The notes: generated by a model from the letters alone, not told the origin. A DNA stretch of 43,440 nucleotides from Thermococcus sp. (GCF_015523185.1 NZ_WAKV01000048.1:1-43440), one strand, 5' to 3'. Shown: positions 34,693-42,820, counted from the stretch's first letter. Numbers and translations: made by a program.

Positions 34693-34722
34693 AAGCTTTT
34701 ATTTTTCGGAGTTCTAACTCCG
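34693..34722 (+). promoter_or_regulatory. TATA box and downstream operator-like palindrome of the NSS transporter
   Basis: The TATA box is AGCTTTTATTT (34694-34704). CGGAGTT-CT-AACTCCG (34707-34722) is a perfect 7-bp inverted repeat between the TATA box and the predicted transcript start, the classic place for an archaeal repressor. Confidence 0.5.
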
Positions 34723-34751
34723 CAGAAAAACCTTAAAGGGGGGCATGGGGG

Positions 34752-36062
34752 ATGGATGAAATAAGGAAGTGGACACTCTACCTGATGTTTATGGTCGCGG
34801 GTTTCACGACGGGAATAGGGACAATAGGACTGTTCCCCCAGTTCTGGATGGAGTACGGTCTAACAGGACTGGCTGTGTACCTATTTTTCCTAGCGATATT
34901 CACATACGTTGCAATAGTTGAGGCAGAGAAGGTCATCAGGTCAGGCTACTACTTCGTTGAGCTCTACAACAAAATCCTGAAAAAACCAGCGATGATACTT
35001 GCCATACTGACGACGATAATCGTGTTCCTCTCATATTATACTGCCAACACCATGCTTGTTCTTCTATCCCCTGTGGTTGGAACTGGCACAGTTGGAAGGC
35101 TCATAGCCAAAGTCCTGATGATTGCCATCGTGTTTATAGTCCTCACAAGGGCCAAGGAAAAGACATTCGCAATAATGTCAGCGGGTTCAATGATTCTGGT
35201 CATCTCGGTAATAGTGACCACGATTGCATTTGTCTCAAAGATACCTCCAACAGCAGCATTCCTAGGCATGGCAAAGCACATGATAATGAGCAGGAACCCC
35301 CTAACGGTAAGGATGATTATGGCCGCAATCGAGAAAGCTCTCTACGGAGTGGGGCTTGGATTTGCGTTTTACCTAATGCTCGGAAGTTTTATGAACGAGA
35401 GATTCAACGCGAGGCTAATTATAGCTGTTGGTGTCCTGATACAGGCTATTCTGGGAATCCTGGCCACAATAACAATAGTTTACGCAATAGCACCATCAAC
35501 ACCAGGGGACCTCTTGAAGTACGTGTATGGGGGAGAAGAGGGGGCAATTCGCCTGATGGGACAGCTCCCCTCCATTCTAGCAGATTACAGGTTTCTTTTA
35601 ATCCTAATAGCCGTTTCGATATTCCTGGCTGGAGTTACAAGCATCCTCCCAACGGCAGAGGTCGGGCTTCAGATTCTTGAATTCAACATGAAAGTCGGAA
35701 GAAACAGAGCTGCCGCCTATCTGCTGGGACTTGCCCTCCTCATAGGCATTCCTGACTCCGTTCCAAAACTTGCCCAAGCACTACTACTCGCCGTGTCCAT
35801 ATCAATATTCTTTACCGCTTTGTTTGAGTACTACCCAGTAATCTCGAAGGAAGTAGAGAGGATAAAAGGACTGAAACCAACAACCGCACAGTTAATAGCG
35901 GGTGCAATACTCTTCGGCGTCCTTATCCCAATGGGTCTATACGCCCTATACGAGACGGCCAAAAAAGGAGGGGCCGACATTATCGGGGCATTACTGGCGG
36001 TCATAATAGTAGCAACTGGCATCTTTGCCAACAACCCCATTAAAAAGAAAAAAGAAGAGTAA
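34752..36062 (+). CDS. NSS-like (sodium:neurotransmitter symporter family) transporter
   Basis: A 436-residue protein with about 11-12 membrane segments. The first segment, VAGFTTGIGTIGLFPQFWMEYG, follows the unwound Na+-site pattern of NSS proteins (GLGNxWRFPY), and AIEKALYGVGLGFAFYLMLGSFM resembles NSS segment 6. Family members import amino acids with Na+. The substrate is not readable, and divergence from typical NSS proteins leaves some doubt. The ATG at 34752 follows a G-rich stretch (GGGGGGCATGGGGG). The promoter is flanked by two perfect inverted repeats, so uptake is probably regulated. Confidence 0.78.
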   Translation: MDEIRKWTLYLMFMVAGFTTGIGTIGLFPQFWMEYGLTGLAVYLFFLAIFTYVAIVEAEKVIRSGYYFVELYNKILKKPAMILAILTTIIVFLSYYTANTMLVLLSPVVGTGTVGRLIAKVLMIAIVFIVLTRAKEKTFAIMSAGSMILVISVIVTTIAFVSKIPPTAAFLGMAKHMIMSRNPLTVRMIMAAIEKALYGVGLGFAFYLMLGSFMNERFNARLIIAVGVLIQAILGILATITIVYAIAPSTPGDLLKYVYGGEEGAIRLMGQLPSILADYRFLLILIAVSIFLAGVTSILPTAEVGLQILEFNMKVGRNRAAAYLLGLALLIGIPDSVPKLAQALLLAVSISIFFTALFEYYPVISKEVERIKGLKPTTAQLIAGAILFGVLIPMGLYALYETAKKGGADIIGALLAVIIVATGIFANNPIKKKKEE

Positions 36063-36063
36063 G

Positions 36064-37782
36064 TCACTTGTGGGCGAAAATCGCCCTGACCTTTCCATCT
36101 TTTACCTCATCTATTCTCACGAAACCAAAGCGCTCGAACTGAACAACGTCGTCAACCTTAACGTCGGCATTGCTCTCGAGGAGACCGTGTCTTATTATCA
36201 GTTCCTCACCCTCGGGAACCCAGACCTCACAGGGCTTGCCCTCGGTGACCCAGTGGACCATCCTCCAGCGGTTTTTCCTGGCTATTTCGTACTCAACGCT
36301 ATGAAACCTGGCCCTTATACCGTCCTCGTTAACCTCGAGGATTTCAACGTTGAAGAGGTCCTTCAAGCGGACGAAGTTCCCGGGCTTAAAGAGCTCTGTA
36401 TCATCCCCAGAGACATAAACGGGTCTACCTGGCTTGAACTTAAGCCTTCTAACTCCCCTCTCTGGATAATCAGGATGGAGCGGTATCTCGGCTATAAATT
36501 CCTTCTCGTAACCCTCCACGTGCATCGGAATCGGGTCTGCAACGAAGAAGTAGCGGTTGGCTATCGGTTCAACTATCCTCCTGTTTATCGCGGCAAGGTT
36601 ATCCCAGCTGACTGTTGTGTCACTTCTCTTTAGGCCAACCTCGATGATTAGCTCCCTGATTGCCTCTGGCTGAATTCCACGCCTTCTCAAGGCGCGAATC
36701 GTCCCGAGCCTCGGGTCGTCCCAGCCGAGATATTTCCCTTCCTCGATACCTTTCCTAGTCTTTGACTTGCTGAGAATAACGCCTTCAATACTCAGCCTGC
36801 CGTGGTGGACTGTAACCGGGTACTCCCAGCCGAAGTAGTCGTAAACGTAGCGCTGCCTCGTCTCGTTCTCTGCATGCTCCTGTCCGCGGAAAATGTGGGT
36901 AACTCCGAGCTCGTGGTCGTCTATGGCTGAGGCAAAGTTGTAGAGGGGCCAAACTATATACTTGTTTCCAGTCCTCGGATGGTTTGGGTTGTCTATGATT
37001 CTCAGAGCGGGCCAGTCCCTCACCGCTGGATTTGGATGCTTGAGGTCAGTCTTTATCCTGACTACCGCTTCGCCCTCCTTGTACTCGCCGTTGAGCATCT
37101 TCCTCCAGCGTTCAAGCTGAACCTCAACCGGCTCGTCCCTGTGCGGGCAGGCGATGCCCTTGTCGCGAAGCTCGCGGAACTCCTCAGGTTTGCATGTGCA
37201 GACGTAGGCCTTGCCCATCTTTATGAGCTTCTCGGCGTAGTCGTAGTATATCTCAAGTCTGTCGCTTGCTATGTGTATCTCATCAATCTTAAAGCCGAGC
37301 CACTCAAGGTCCTCCTTAATCCACTCGTAAAAGATAGGTTCAGGCCTCTTGACCTTCGGGTCGGTATCGTCGAAGCGCAGGATGAACTTGCCGTCGTACA
37401 TGCGAGCGTATTCATGGCTGAGAATAGCGGCCCTCGCGTTCCCGAGGTGGAAGGCGCCGTCAGGATTTGGGGCGAAGCGCGTAACAACCTTGCCCTTTTC
37501 AGCCTTCGGGAGAGGGGGTAGGCCTCTCTTTTCCTCTTTCTTTCCCTTTTTCTCCTTGAAGAATTCTGGATAAATCTCGCGGAGCTTTGCCTCCTGCTCC
37601 TCAATAGATAGGGAGTTCACCTTCTCGACTATCTCGTTTACGAGCGGGATTATCTCCTTTGCTTTAGGCCTCAGTTCGGGGTTCTCGCCGAGTACCTTTC
37701 CTATGACCGCCTTCGGGTTAGCCTTTCCTTTATGGGTGTAAGCGTTAACCAGCGCGTACTTCCAGATTAGCTCTTCCACCAT
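36064..37782 (-). CDS. gltX: glutamyl-tRNA synthetase, archaeal type
   Basis: Charges tRNA-Glu with glutamate. In Thermococcales, which lack GlnRS, it probably also mischarges nothing but works beside the GatDE amidotransferase route. 572 residues. An N-terminal helical extension of about 90 residues ending in Lys/Glu-rich KEKKGKKEEKRG precedes the class I domain. The HIGH-like motif is APNPDGAFHLGNARA, the Zn-like Cys residues are in YVCTCKPEEF and GIACPH, and the KMSKS-like motif is ILSKSKTRKG. The C-terminal beta-barrels are of the GlnRS-related archaeal type. TTTATAA at 37815-37823 is the TATA box and GGTGGTCAAAG precedes the ATG. Confidence 0.96.
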   Translation of the reverse strand: MVEELIWKYALVNAYTHKGKANPKAVIGKVLGENPELRPKAKEIIPLVNEIVEKVNSLSIEEQEAKLREIYPEFFKEKKGKKEEKRGLPPLPKAEKGKVVTRFAPNPDGAFHLGNARAAILSHEYARMYDGKFILRFDDTDPKVKRPEPIFYEWIKEDLEWLGFKIDEIHIASDRLEIYYDYAEKLIKMGKAYVCTCKPEEFRELRDKGIACPHRDEPVEVQLERWRKMLNGEYKEGEAVVRIKTDLKHPNPAVRDWPALRIIDNPNHPRTGNKYIVWPLYNFASAIDDHELGVTHIFRGQEHAENETRQRYVYDYFGWEYPVTVHHGRLSIEGVILSKSKTRKGIEEGKYLGWDDPRLGTIRALRRRGIQPEAIRELIIEVGLKRSDTTVSWDNLAAINRRIVEPIANRYFFVADPIPMHVEGYEKEFIAEIPLHPDYPERGVRRLKFKPGRPVYVSGDDTELFKPGNFVRLKDLFNVEILEVNEDGIRARFHSVEYEIARKNRWRMVHWVTEGKPCEVWVPEGEELIIRHGLLESNADVKVDDVVQFERFGFVRIDEVKDGKVRAIFAHK

Positions 37783-37830
37783 CTTTGACCACCCGTGGGA
37801 GAATCGGAAAAGCGGTTATAAAGGTTAGTC

Positions 37831-38001
37831 CTAAAGCGGGGTTCTATCTTCCGGAGTTTTCTCCAAGCTAACAAACTCAACGAACATCATGACAATGCCA
37901 ACCCCTCCAAAAATGAGGGCCATCAAGGAAAAGCTCAACACTGCAAGAAGAATCCCCCAGAGAATAAGACCAATCCCAAAGAGCATTTTCCCTAAATCCA
38001 T
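37831..38001 (-). CDS. small two-helix membrane protein, unknown function
   Basis: About 56 residues with two hydrophobic segments (LGKMLFGIGLILWGILLAVLS and ALIFGGVGIVMMFVEF) and a short polar tail. No family recognised. I chose ATG 38001, with GGTGGGG seven bases upstream; an ATG at 38025 after AGGTAAT is an alternative that adds eight residues. It lies between dnaG and gltX on the same strand. Confidence 0.6.
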   Translation of the reverse strand: MDLGKMLFGIGLILWGILLAVLSFSLMALIFGGVGIVMMFVEFVSLEKTPEDRTPL

Positions 38002-38072
38002 TGGAGTTCCCCACCGTAGAAACATATTACCTACTAAAAAGCTTTGCAATTTGCAAGAAGAAAAGAGGGGAA

Positions 38073-39446
38073 TCACTCGGCAAAGGTGATTATCTTCAGG
38101 TTGACCGGCCTTCTAACGACGTTGTACTTCCTCGCCCCAACCAAGTATCTAACCCCGGTTTCGCTGACAGTATCTATGAGTCTCTGGGTTATGACGCCGT
38201 TAAAGACCACGGCGTAAACGTCCTTGCGCTCCTTGAGCTGGTTGGTGAGCTCCCTCACCGGTATCTCGGTTATGACGTTCTTGTTCTCGTCGAGGAGGAG
38301 GGCTATGCCGTCCTTCTTAACACGCTCGATGAACTCGCCGAACTCTTCAAGTTCGGGAGCTTGGGCCTTCTCGATGGGTTTGACTATTTTCTCCTCCTTA
38401 GGAACCGGCTTCTCGACCTTCTCAGGCTTTCCCTCTTCAACCTTAACCGGGACAACCCTTGGTTCTTTTGGTTCAACTTTTCTGGTTTCCTGCTTCTCCT
38501 GCCTCTCCTTTATGATGTCGTAGAAACTCCTGCCCTTGTTGAACATCTCGTTAATGACCTGCTCGGCGGGAACCTTGCTCCTTAGGGCCTTGACGATTTC
38601 CTTCTTGGTGAGCTCCTCAACTTCCTTACCCTCAGGAGCCCTCGCCACGTAGTCCACATCGGCAACCTGAAGGAGCTCCTTGAGGATTAGCTCCCCACCG
38701 CGGTCACCGTCGGTGAAGGCCGTAACTATCCTCTCCTTGCTGAGCTTGATTATGGTCTCCGGAATGGACGTTCCTTCAACGGCTATGGCGTTCTTTATGC
38801 CATGCTTGAGAAGGTTGAGCACATCAGCCCTGCCCTCAACCACGATGATTGAATCCGAAAACGGAACGTGTGGCCCAGCTGGAAGCTTCTCGGGGCCGTA
38901 CTCGATAAGCTCCTTAGCTCTAACAGCTTTCTTAACCTCCTCGGTGAGCTCCTGAGTTTCGGGAATCTCCTGCTCCATGAGGGTTTCAAGTATCTCCTTG
39001 GCCCTCTCGATGATGTACTTCCTCTTCGTTGCCCTCACATCTTCAATGCGGAGAACCCTTATTTTGGCCTCCGCCGGACCAACCCTGTCTATTGTCTCCA
39101 GTGCGGCCGCCAGAATCGCTGTCTCAACCCTGTCGAGGCTCGACGGAACCGTTATTGTTCCGTAGGTCTTGCCGGCCTTGTTGTGGACCTCAACGCGAAT
39201 CCTGCCAATCCTTCCGGTCTTCTGAAGCTCCCTGAGGTCGAGGTCGTCCCCAAGGAGGCCCTCCGTCTGTCCAAAAATAGCACCAACAACGTCGGGCCTT
39301 TCAACGATGCCGTTAGCCTCAAACTCGGCGTAGATGACGTATTTGGTAGTTCCAAACTCGTCCTTTCCTGACATAAAACCACCCTCTTTAGCCTTTTTTC
39401 GTTTTTCAGCCAAAACTTGCTGGAGTATCGTCTTCTTTCTCTTCAT
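38073..39446 (-). CDS. dnaG: archaeal DnaG primase (Toprim)
   Basis: A 457-residue archaeal DnaG. In archaea this protein associates with the RNA exosome and has primase activity in some species. The N-terminal block GTTKYVIYAEFEANGIVERP and GAIFGQTEGLLGDDLDLREL is diagnostic. The central Toprim domain shows IVVEGRADVLNLLKHG and TAFTDGDRGGE (Glu and the DxD acidic residues). A Lys/Glu/Pro-rich linker (about residues 320-370) precedes a final 80-residue domain. The ATG at 39446 has GGAGGGG upstream and overlaps the stop of the preceding gene by 4 bp; an ATG at 39374 with GAGGGTGG is a second possible start. Confidence 0.96.
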   Translation of the reverse strand: MKRKKTILQQVLAEKRKKAKEGGFMSGKDEFGTTKYVIYAEFEANGIVERPDVVGAIFGQTEGLLGDDLDLRELQKTGRIGRIRVEVHNKAGKTYGTITVPSSLDRVETAILAAALETIDRVGPAEAKIRVLRIEDVRATKRKYIIERAKEILETLMEQEIPETQELTEEVKKAVRAKELIEYGPEKLPAGPHVPFSDSIIVVEGRADVLNLLKHGIKNAIAVEGTSIPETIIKLSKERIVTAFTDGDRGGELILKELLQVADVDYVARAPEGKEVEELTKKEIVKALRSKVPAEQVINEMFNKGRSFYDIIKERQEKQETRKVEPKEPRVVPVKVEEGKPEKVEKPVPKEEKIVKPIEKAQAPELEEFGEFIERVKKDGIALLLDENKNVITEIPVRELTNQLKERKDVYAVVFNGVITQRLIDTVSETGVRYLVGARKYNVVRRPVNLKIITFAE

Positions 39447-39844
39447 CGAATCCCCTCCAGCCGGGGGTCAGAAACGGAGATAACCTTTAGGTAAAGGCCG
39501 TAGAGGTCCTCGACGCCCTTGATGTCCTTCTTGACAAGTTTTCTGAGCTCCTTCCATGTTTCAACGTCAACCCTGCAGGGGTAGCCGGCCAGATAGCGGA
39601 GCAACTTCCTAGCCAGCTCTTCACCCTTTCTGTCGAAGTCTGTGAGTATTTTGACGTCCCCATGGGATGAGGCGATGAGCGCGACCTCTGGCAGAGGCAG
39701 ACGGGAGAGCCGGATTATCTCCGCCCTGACCCCCAGATTCCTCAGAGCCACCTCGTCTCGCATGCCCTCAACGATGAGGGCGCCCTCAAACTCTCGCAGT
39801 TCGTCTATAAGCTCCAGGAATCTTTTATAGTTTTCGGCGTACAT
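39443..39844 (-). CDS. small Toprim-domain protein (UPF0292 type)
   Basis: A 133-residue stand-alone Toprim domain: ALIVEGMRDEVALRNLG supplies the catalytic Glu and ILTDFDRKGEELA the DxD metal ligands. Such proteins resemble RNase M5 and the Toprim part of primases; the activity is not established. Its stop overlaps the dnaG start (ATGA), so the two are translated together, which suggests a joint role in RNA or DNA processing. GAGGCG precedes the ATG, and AGCTTTTAACTC near 39873-39884 (minus) is the likely TATA box. Confidence 0.9.
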   Translation of the reverse strand: MYAENYKRFLELIDELREFEGALIVEGMRDEVALRNLGVRAEIIRLSRLPLPEVALIASSHGDVKILTDFDRKGEELARKLLRYLAGYPCRVDVETWKELRKLVKKDIKGVEDLYGLYLKVISVSDPRLEGIR

Positions 39845-39888
39845 AACGCCTCGCTACCGAGTACTCCCTAGAGTTAAAAGCTTTTGGG

Positions 39889-40221
39889 TCACGGTTTCAG
39901 GGAGAACCAGAGACGATAATTGTTTTTCTTTCCGATGAACAGAGCAATAACGGGGCCTATTATAAGGAGCGAGAAGAGTGTGTAACTTCCAATCCTTGAA
40001 TTTTTAAATACCGTTAACCCTAGGAGCAGAGCCAGGAGAAAGCCTCCTAGGAAACCAAGAAGACCATAAAAGAGGGGGCCTCCAATGGAGGGGTTAATGG
40101 TGACAACGTACATTAAAGCACCCATTATCAGAATCGAGAGCCCAAAGTAAGGGTCACCTGAAATGGCGTAAGCCAGCAGGGTTGAAATCACGATAGCCAA
40201 GAGTGGAGCCAATCCCCTCAT
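39889..40221 (-). CDS. small membrane protein, unknown function
   Basis: A 110-residue protein with three to four hydrophobic segments (LAPLLAIVISTLLAYAIS, YFGLSILIMGALMYVVTI, LFYGLLGFLGGFLLALLLGL, YTLFSLLIIGPVIALFIG) and a short basic tail. No family recognised. CTATATTTT on the minus strand (40247-40257) predicts a start within a few bases of the ATG, so the mRNA is probably leaderless. It begins 49 bp downstream of the radical SAM gene. Confidence 0.72.
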   Translation of the reverse strand: MRGLAPLLAIVISTLLAYAISGDPYFGLSILIMGALMYVVTINPSIGGPLFYGLLGFLGGFLLALLLGLTVFKNSRIGSYTLFSLLIIGPVIALFIGKKNNYRLWFSLKP

Positions 40222-40270
40222 GGCAATAAAAATTAGGACGTCTCTTCAAAATATAGTTTTCGCTCATTGG

Positions 40271-41542
40271 CTAACAAACCGGTGTTATCGAACCGTGGTA
40301 ACTCATCGGTTCCTCGTAGAACTCCTCGATGAGTTTCTGAAGTTTTCTCGAGAGCTCTATCTGAACTCCCCACGAGCCCTCGATTTTGCCCTTGGCGGCC
40401 ATCCTCCCTAAAAAGCGCTTCATCTCCTCGCTCAATGGAGAAGGTTTGCACCGTGCCCATGGCGTCCCCGGGAGGGGCATGAAATAGTGGGCCCTCACCT
40501 TTCCACCCTTGCTCATAATCCACTTCATCAGCTCGATGCTCTTACGCTGGCTCTCCTCAGTCTCGTTTGGCAGGCCCACAATGAAGTCCACCACGGGCTC
40601 GAAGCCGTACTCGAGCATGTACTCAACGGCCTGTTTAACATGCTCAACTTTGTGGAGCCTGTGCATCGCTTTGAGCATTGCATCGTCACCACTTTGGGCA
40701 CCAATCGCTAACCTTCTATTGTCGGCATAATCTATGAGTAGCTCAAGTGTCTCGGGTAGAACAAACTCGGGCCTTACCTCGCTTGGAAAAGTTCCATAAA
40801 AGAGCCTCCTGCCTTCTTTCCTTAGCGGCTGGAGGGCCTTGAGAAGGGCCTCGAGCTTGTTCAGCTTAAGTATAGCACCCGGGGAGCCGTAGGCGAAGGC
40901 GTTAGGGGTTATGTAGCGCATGTCCTTCATCCTTCTGGAGTACTTCACAATCTGGTCTATCGGCCTGTGCCTCATTCGGAAGCCCTTTATGTAGGGGGTC
41001 TGGCAGTAATAACAGCGGAATGGACAGCCACGGCTTATTTCTATCGGTGAAATCAGTCGAACGGATTCCGGATACGGTGGAAAGCGCCAGAAGTCCTCGA
41101 CTTTGGCGAAACCCGTAAAGACGAACTCGCCGTTTAGGTAAAACGCCAGCCCCCTTATGTTCGCAAGCTCTGGGGTTATCTTGTAGTCAGTCCTCTTGAG
41201 TGTTGTAAGAAGCTGGTATATTACCTCCTCACCCTCGCCAACAACTGCTATGTCAAAACCGAGCTTTAGGGTATGCCTCGGCATCGCTATGGCATGATAA
41301 CCCCCTGCCACTAAAAGGGCACCCCTCTCCTTGAGGAGCTTAACTTCCCTCGGAAGATTACCCCAGATTTCCTCGGTGAAGAAGGAGTAGAGAACCACCT
41401 TAGGGTTTGCCTTTAGTATCTCGCCAAAGTCCTTGGTTATCAAAAGCTCTCCCAAATCGAAGTCCTGACTCTCAAGGGCCCCTAAAAGGTGGACGAAGGC
41501 GTTGTGATTGCGCTTTGTCATCCTGACAGCTATTTCCGGCAT
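40271..41542 (-). CDS. radical SAM protein with B12-binding-like N-terminal domain
   Basis: A 423-residue protein. The first 150 residues form a Rossmann-like domain typical of B12-binding regions (VVLYSFFTEEIWGN, LLVAGGYHAI, IAVVGEGEEVI), though no DxHxxG cobalt-ligand motif is seen. The radical SAM cluster is SRGCPFRCYYCQT (C-x3-C-x2-C). A C-terminal extension carries GLPNETEESQ and FMPLPGTPW as in MiaB-like and Elp3-like proteins. It matches the MJ_1487-like group, whose reaction is unknown. TTTTAAGG (41564-41572, minus) lies about 25 bp before the ATG and there is no ribosome site, so translation is probably leaderless. Confidence 0.9.
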   Translation of the reverse strand: MPEIAVRMTKRNHNAFVHLLGALESQDFDLGELLITKDFGEILKANPKVVLYSFFTEEIWGNLPREVKLLKERGALLVAGGYHAIAMPRHTLKLGFDIAVVGEGEEVIYQLLTTLKRTDYKITPELANIRGLAFYLNGEFVFTGFAKVEDFWRFPPYPESVRLISPIEISRGCPFRCYYCQTPYIKGFRMRHRPIDQIVKYSRRMKDMRYITPNAFAYGSPGAILKLNKLEALLKALQPLRKEGRRLFYGTFPSEVRPEFVLPETLELLIDYADNRRLAIGAQSGDDAMLKAMHRLHKVEHVKQAVEYMLEYGFEPVVDFIVGLPNETEESQRKSIELMKWIMSKGGKVRAHYFMPLPGTPWARCKPSPLSEEMKRFLGRMAAKGKIEGSWGVQIELSRKLQKLIEEFYEEPMSYHGSITPVC

Positions 41543-41613
41543 GGTCGAAAGCGCGAGAAGAGCCTTAAAACGATAACGGTTCAGAAATGGGAAGTTAAAA
41601 AGTCAAAAAGGGT

Positions 41614-41817
41614 TCAGGCCTTGATGGCAAGCTTGATGTCCTCGGCCTTGACGGTCTTCCTGCCAGCGTGCCTGGCGAACTCGTTGGCCTTCTTGGCGAG
41701 CTCGATGGCGTACTCCTCGAGGTACTCGGCGAGGACCTTGGCGGCCTCCTCGCTGACCCTCTCGGCGCCGGCCTTCCTAATAAGCCTGTCAATTGGAGCA
41801 ATCGGAAGCTCGGCCAT
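41614..41817 (-). CDS. archaeal histone
   Basis: A 67-residue histone-fold protein ([20 protein letters not shown], ending [11 protein letters not shown]) that dimerises and wraps DNA. The RKAGAERVS and ARHAGRKTV loops are the DNA-contact segments. There are no tails, as usual in Thermococcales. It corresponds by position and sequence style to the T. kodakarensis histone near dnaG (HTkA, from memory). GGAGGTG precedes the ATG, and TATATAAAAC (minus TTTTATATA, 41867-41877) is a strong TATA box, consistent with an abundant protein. Confidence 0.97.
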   Translation of the reverse strand: MAELPIAPIDRLIRKAGAERVSEEAAKVLAEYLEEYAIELAKKANEFARHAGRKTVKAEDIKLAIKA

Positions 41818-41866
41818 TCACAACACCTCCATAAAAACTTTTTCGGTAGTTTCTAGGCATTTCGAG

Positions 41867-41877
41867 GTATATAAAAC
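41867..41877 (-). promoter_or_regulatory. TATA box of the histone gene
   Basis: TTTTATATACC on the minus strand predicts a start near 41846 and a leader of about 29 nt containing GGAGGTG. The remaining 210 bp up to the dUTPase stop at 42090 show no gene. Confidence 0.6.
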
Positions 41878-42089
41878 TTTCGGTAAAAAAGGTCTCTAAA
41901 TGCCCCAAATCGAACATACCCTTAGAAGGAAAGGTTATTCTGGAGGGAAAAAACTCTGCCGGGCTCTGAACATCGTAGGGTTTACGACAATTGTTAAAAA
42001 AGCGTAAAGGGACACCACCTAGATACAGCCCCTAAAACAGTAGAATTACCCAAAACAATGACTTTAGGCACAATGGACACTTTTAGAAC

Positions 42090-42569
42090 TCACTTGGACT
42101 CACGACTCCTGCGCTTGGACAGGACTATTCCCCCGCTCCCCTGATACCGTCCCCTGTAAGGATTTCTGGCCGGACCCTCGAGGCGGATGAAGGCAATCTG
42201 AACAAAGCGCTCGCCGTAGGAGAGCTCAACCGGTTTGTCCGAGGCGTTGTAAACGCCCAGAGTAAGCTTTCCGTCCCAGCCCGGGTCAACCCATGCAAGA
42301 GAACCAATTAAACCCTCCCTAGCTAAACTGCTCCTGAGCTTCATGTCTCCCATGATATCATCAGGAAGTTTAATCCGTTCGAGCGTCAGAATAAGGGCAT
42401 GAGCCTTAGGAGGAATTACCAAAGTTTCAAGCTCCTTAACGTTGACGATTTTACCCCTAAGGTAAGCCTCATCACCGACTCGAAGGTCGTAACCTGCTGG
42501 CTGAAGTGACTCCTCCGAAAAAGGTTCGATTAGAATCTCTTTCCTTATCTTCCAATCCGGAAGCATCAT
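42090..42569 (-). CDS. dut: dUTPase-like enzyme of the dCTP deaminase family
   Basis: About 159 residues. The family fold is clear: PAGYDLRVGDEAYL, the phosphate-binding RSSLAREG, WVDPGWDGKLTLGVYNAS and the C-terminal GSGG tail motif. In dCTP deaminases the catalytic Glu stands in LEFYN/LELxN after DPGW; here that position is Gly (LTLGVYN). dUTP hydrolysis to dUMP is therefore more likely than dCTP deamination, as also annotated for Pyrococcus relatives. The start is set at ATG 42569 (GGTGGT four bases upstream) or the adjacent ATG; the open frame runs further upstream to 42746 but crosses the promoter and box C/D RNA. Confidence 0.9.
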   Translation of the reverse strand: MMLPDWKIRKEILIEPFSEESLQPAGYDLRVGDEAYLRGKIVNVKELETLVIPPKAHALILTLERIKLPDDIMGDMKLRSSLAREGLIGSLAWVDPGWDGKLTLGVYNASDKPVELSYGERFVQIAFIRLEGPARNPYRGRYQGSGGIVLSKRRSRESK

Positions 42570-42584
42570 CGTGACCACCGATGG

Positions 42585-42608
42585 GAATTTAAGGGCTGGG
42601 TATAAAAA
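42585..42608. promoter_or_regulatory. divergent promoter of the dUTPase gene (minus) and box C/D RNA 3 (plus)
   Basis: On the minus strand GTTTTTATACC (42599-42608) is a TATA box with start near 42578, nine bases before the dUTPase ATG. On the plus strand GAATTTAAGG (42585-42594) is centred about 25 bp before the 5' stem of the box C/D RNA. Confidence 0.45.
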
Positions 42609-42614
42609 CAAACC

Positions 42615-42675
42615 GGCCGATGATGAGCGGTTGGCCCGGCACTGAACCGTGCTGAGGGCCACCACTCCTGAGGCC
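42615..42675 (+). ncRNA. box C/D guide RNA candidate 3
   Basis: The order is GGCC stem (42615-42618), G, box C ATGATGA (42620-42626), a 15-nt guide, box D' CTGA (42642-42645), 3 nt, box C' GTGCTGA (42649-42655, one mismatch), a 12-nt guide, box D CTGA (42668-42671), GGCC stem (42672-42675). Boxes C and D are canonical, and the stem and unpaired G match candidate 2 exactly. Predicted methylation targets are the G at position 5 of GAGUGGUGGCCC (D) and of UGCCGGGCCAACC (D'). The C-D' spacer is a little longer than usual. The target RNA is not identified. Confidence 0.78.
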
Positions 42676-42708
42676 AGCAAGATTTGCTTGCGCAAAGCTT
42701 GACCAAAA
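42675..42708. repeat. GCCAGC-hairpin-TTGACCAAA element, copy B1
   Basis: CCAGC is followed by the near-perfect hairpin AAGATTTGC-TTGC-GCAAAGCTT (42679-42700; one mismatch in nine pairs), then GACCAAAA. The same order recurs at 43024-43071, and a short form (GCCAGCGCTTGC-GAA-GCAAG) at 27156-27175. Confidence 0.5.
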
Positions 42709-42735
42709 TGGTTTAACTGTCCGAAAGGGCAAAAG
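42701..42735 (+). repeat. repeat module GACCAAAA...GGGCAAAAG, copy B
   Basis: Counterpart of 26929-26965 with the same ends and a diverged middle. Confidence 0.4.
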
Positions 42736-42820
42736 GAAAGTTGCATGCGTTACCAAGCAGTCCACTGGTTCGGGGTTTACGTTCATGGTGGCGTGAAGAA
42801 AGGCGTTTAATTTAAAACAA

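Noticed and set aside
42570-42746. N-terminal extension of the dUTPase to 218 residues
   Set aside because: It would cross the dUTPase TATA box and the box C/D RNA, and family members start at the MLPDWKI segment, where a good ribosome site stands.
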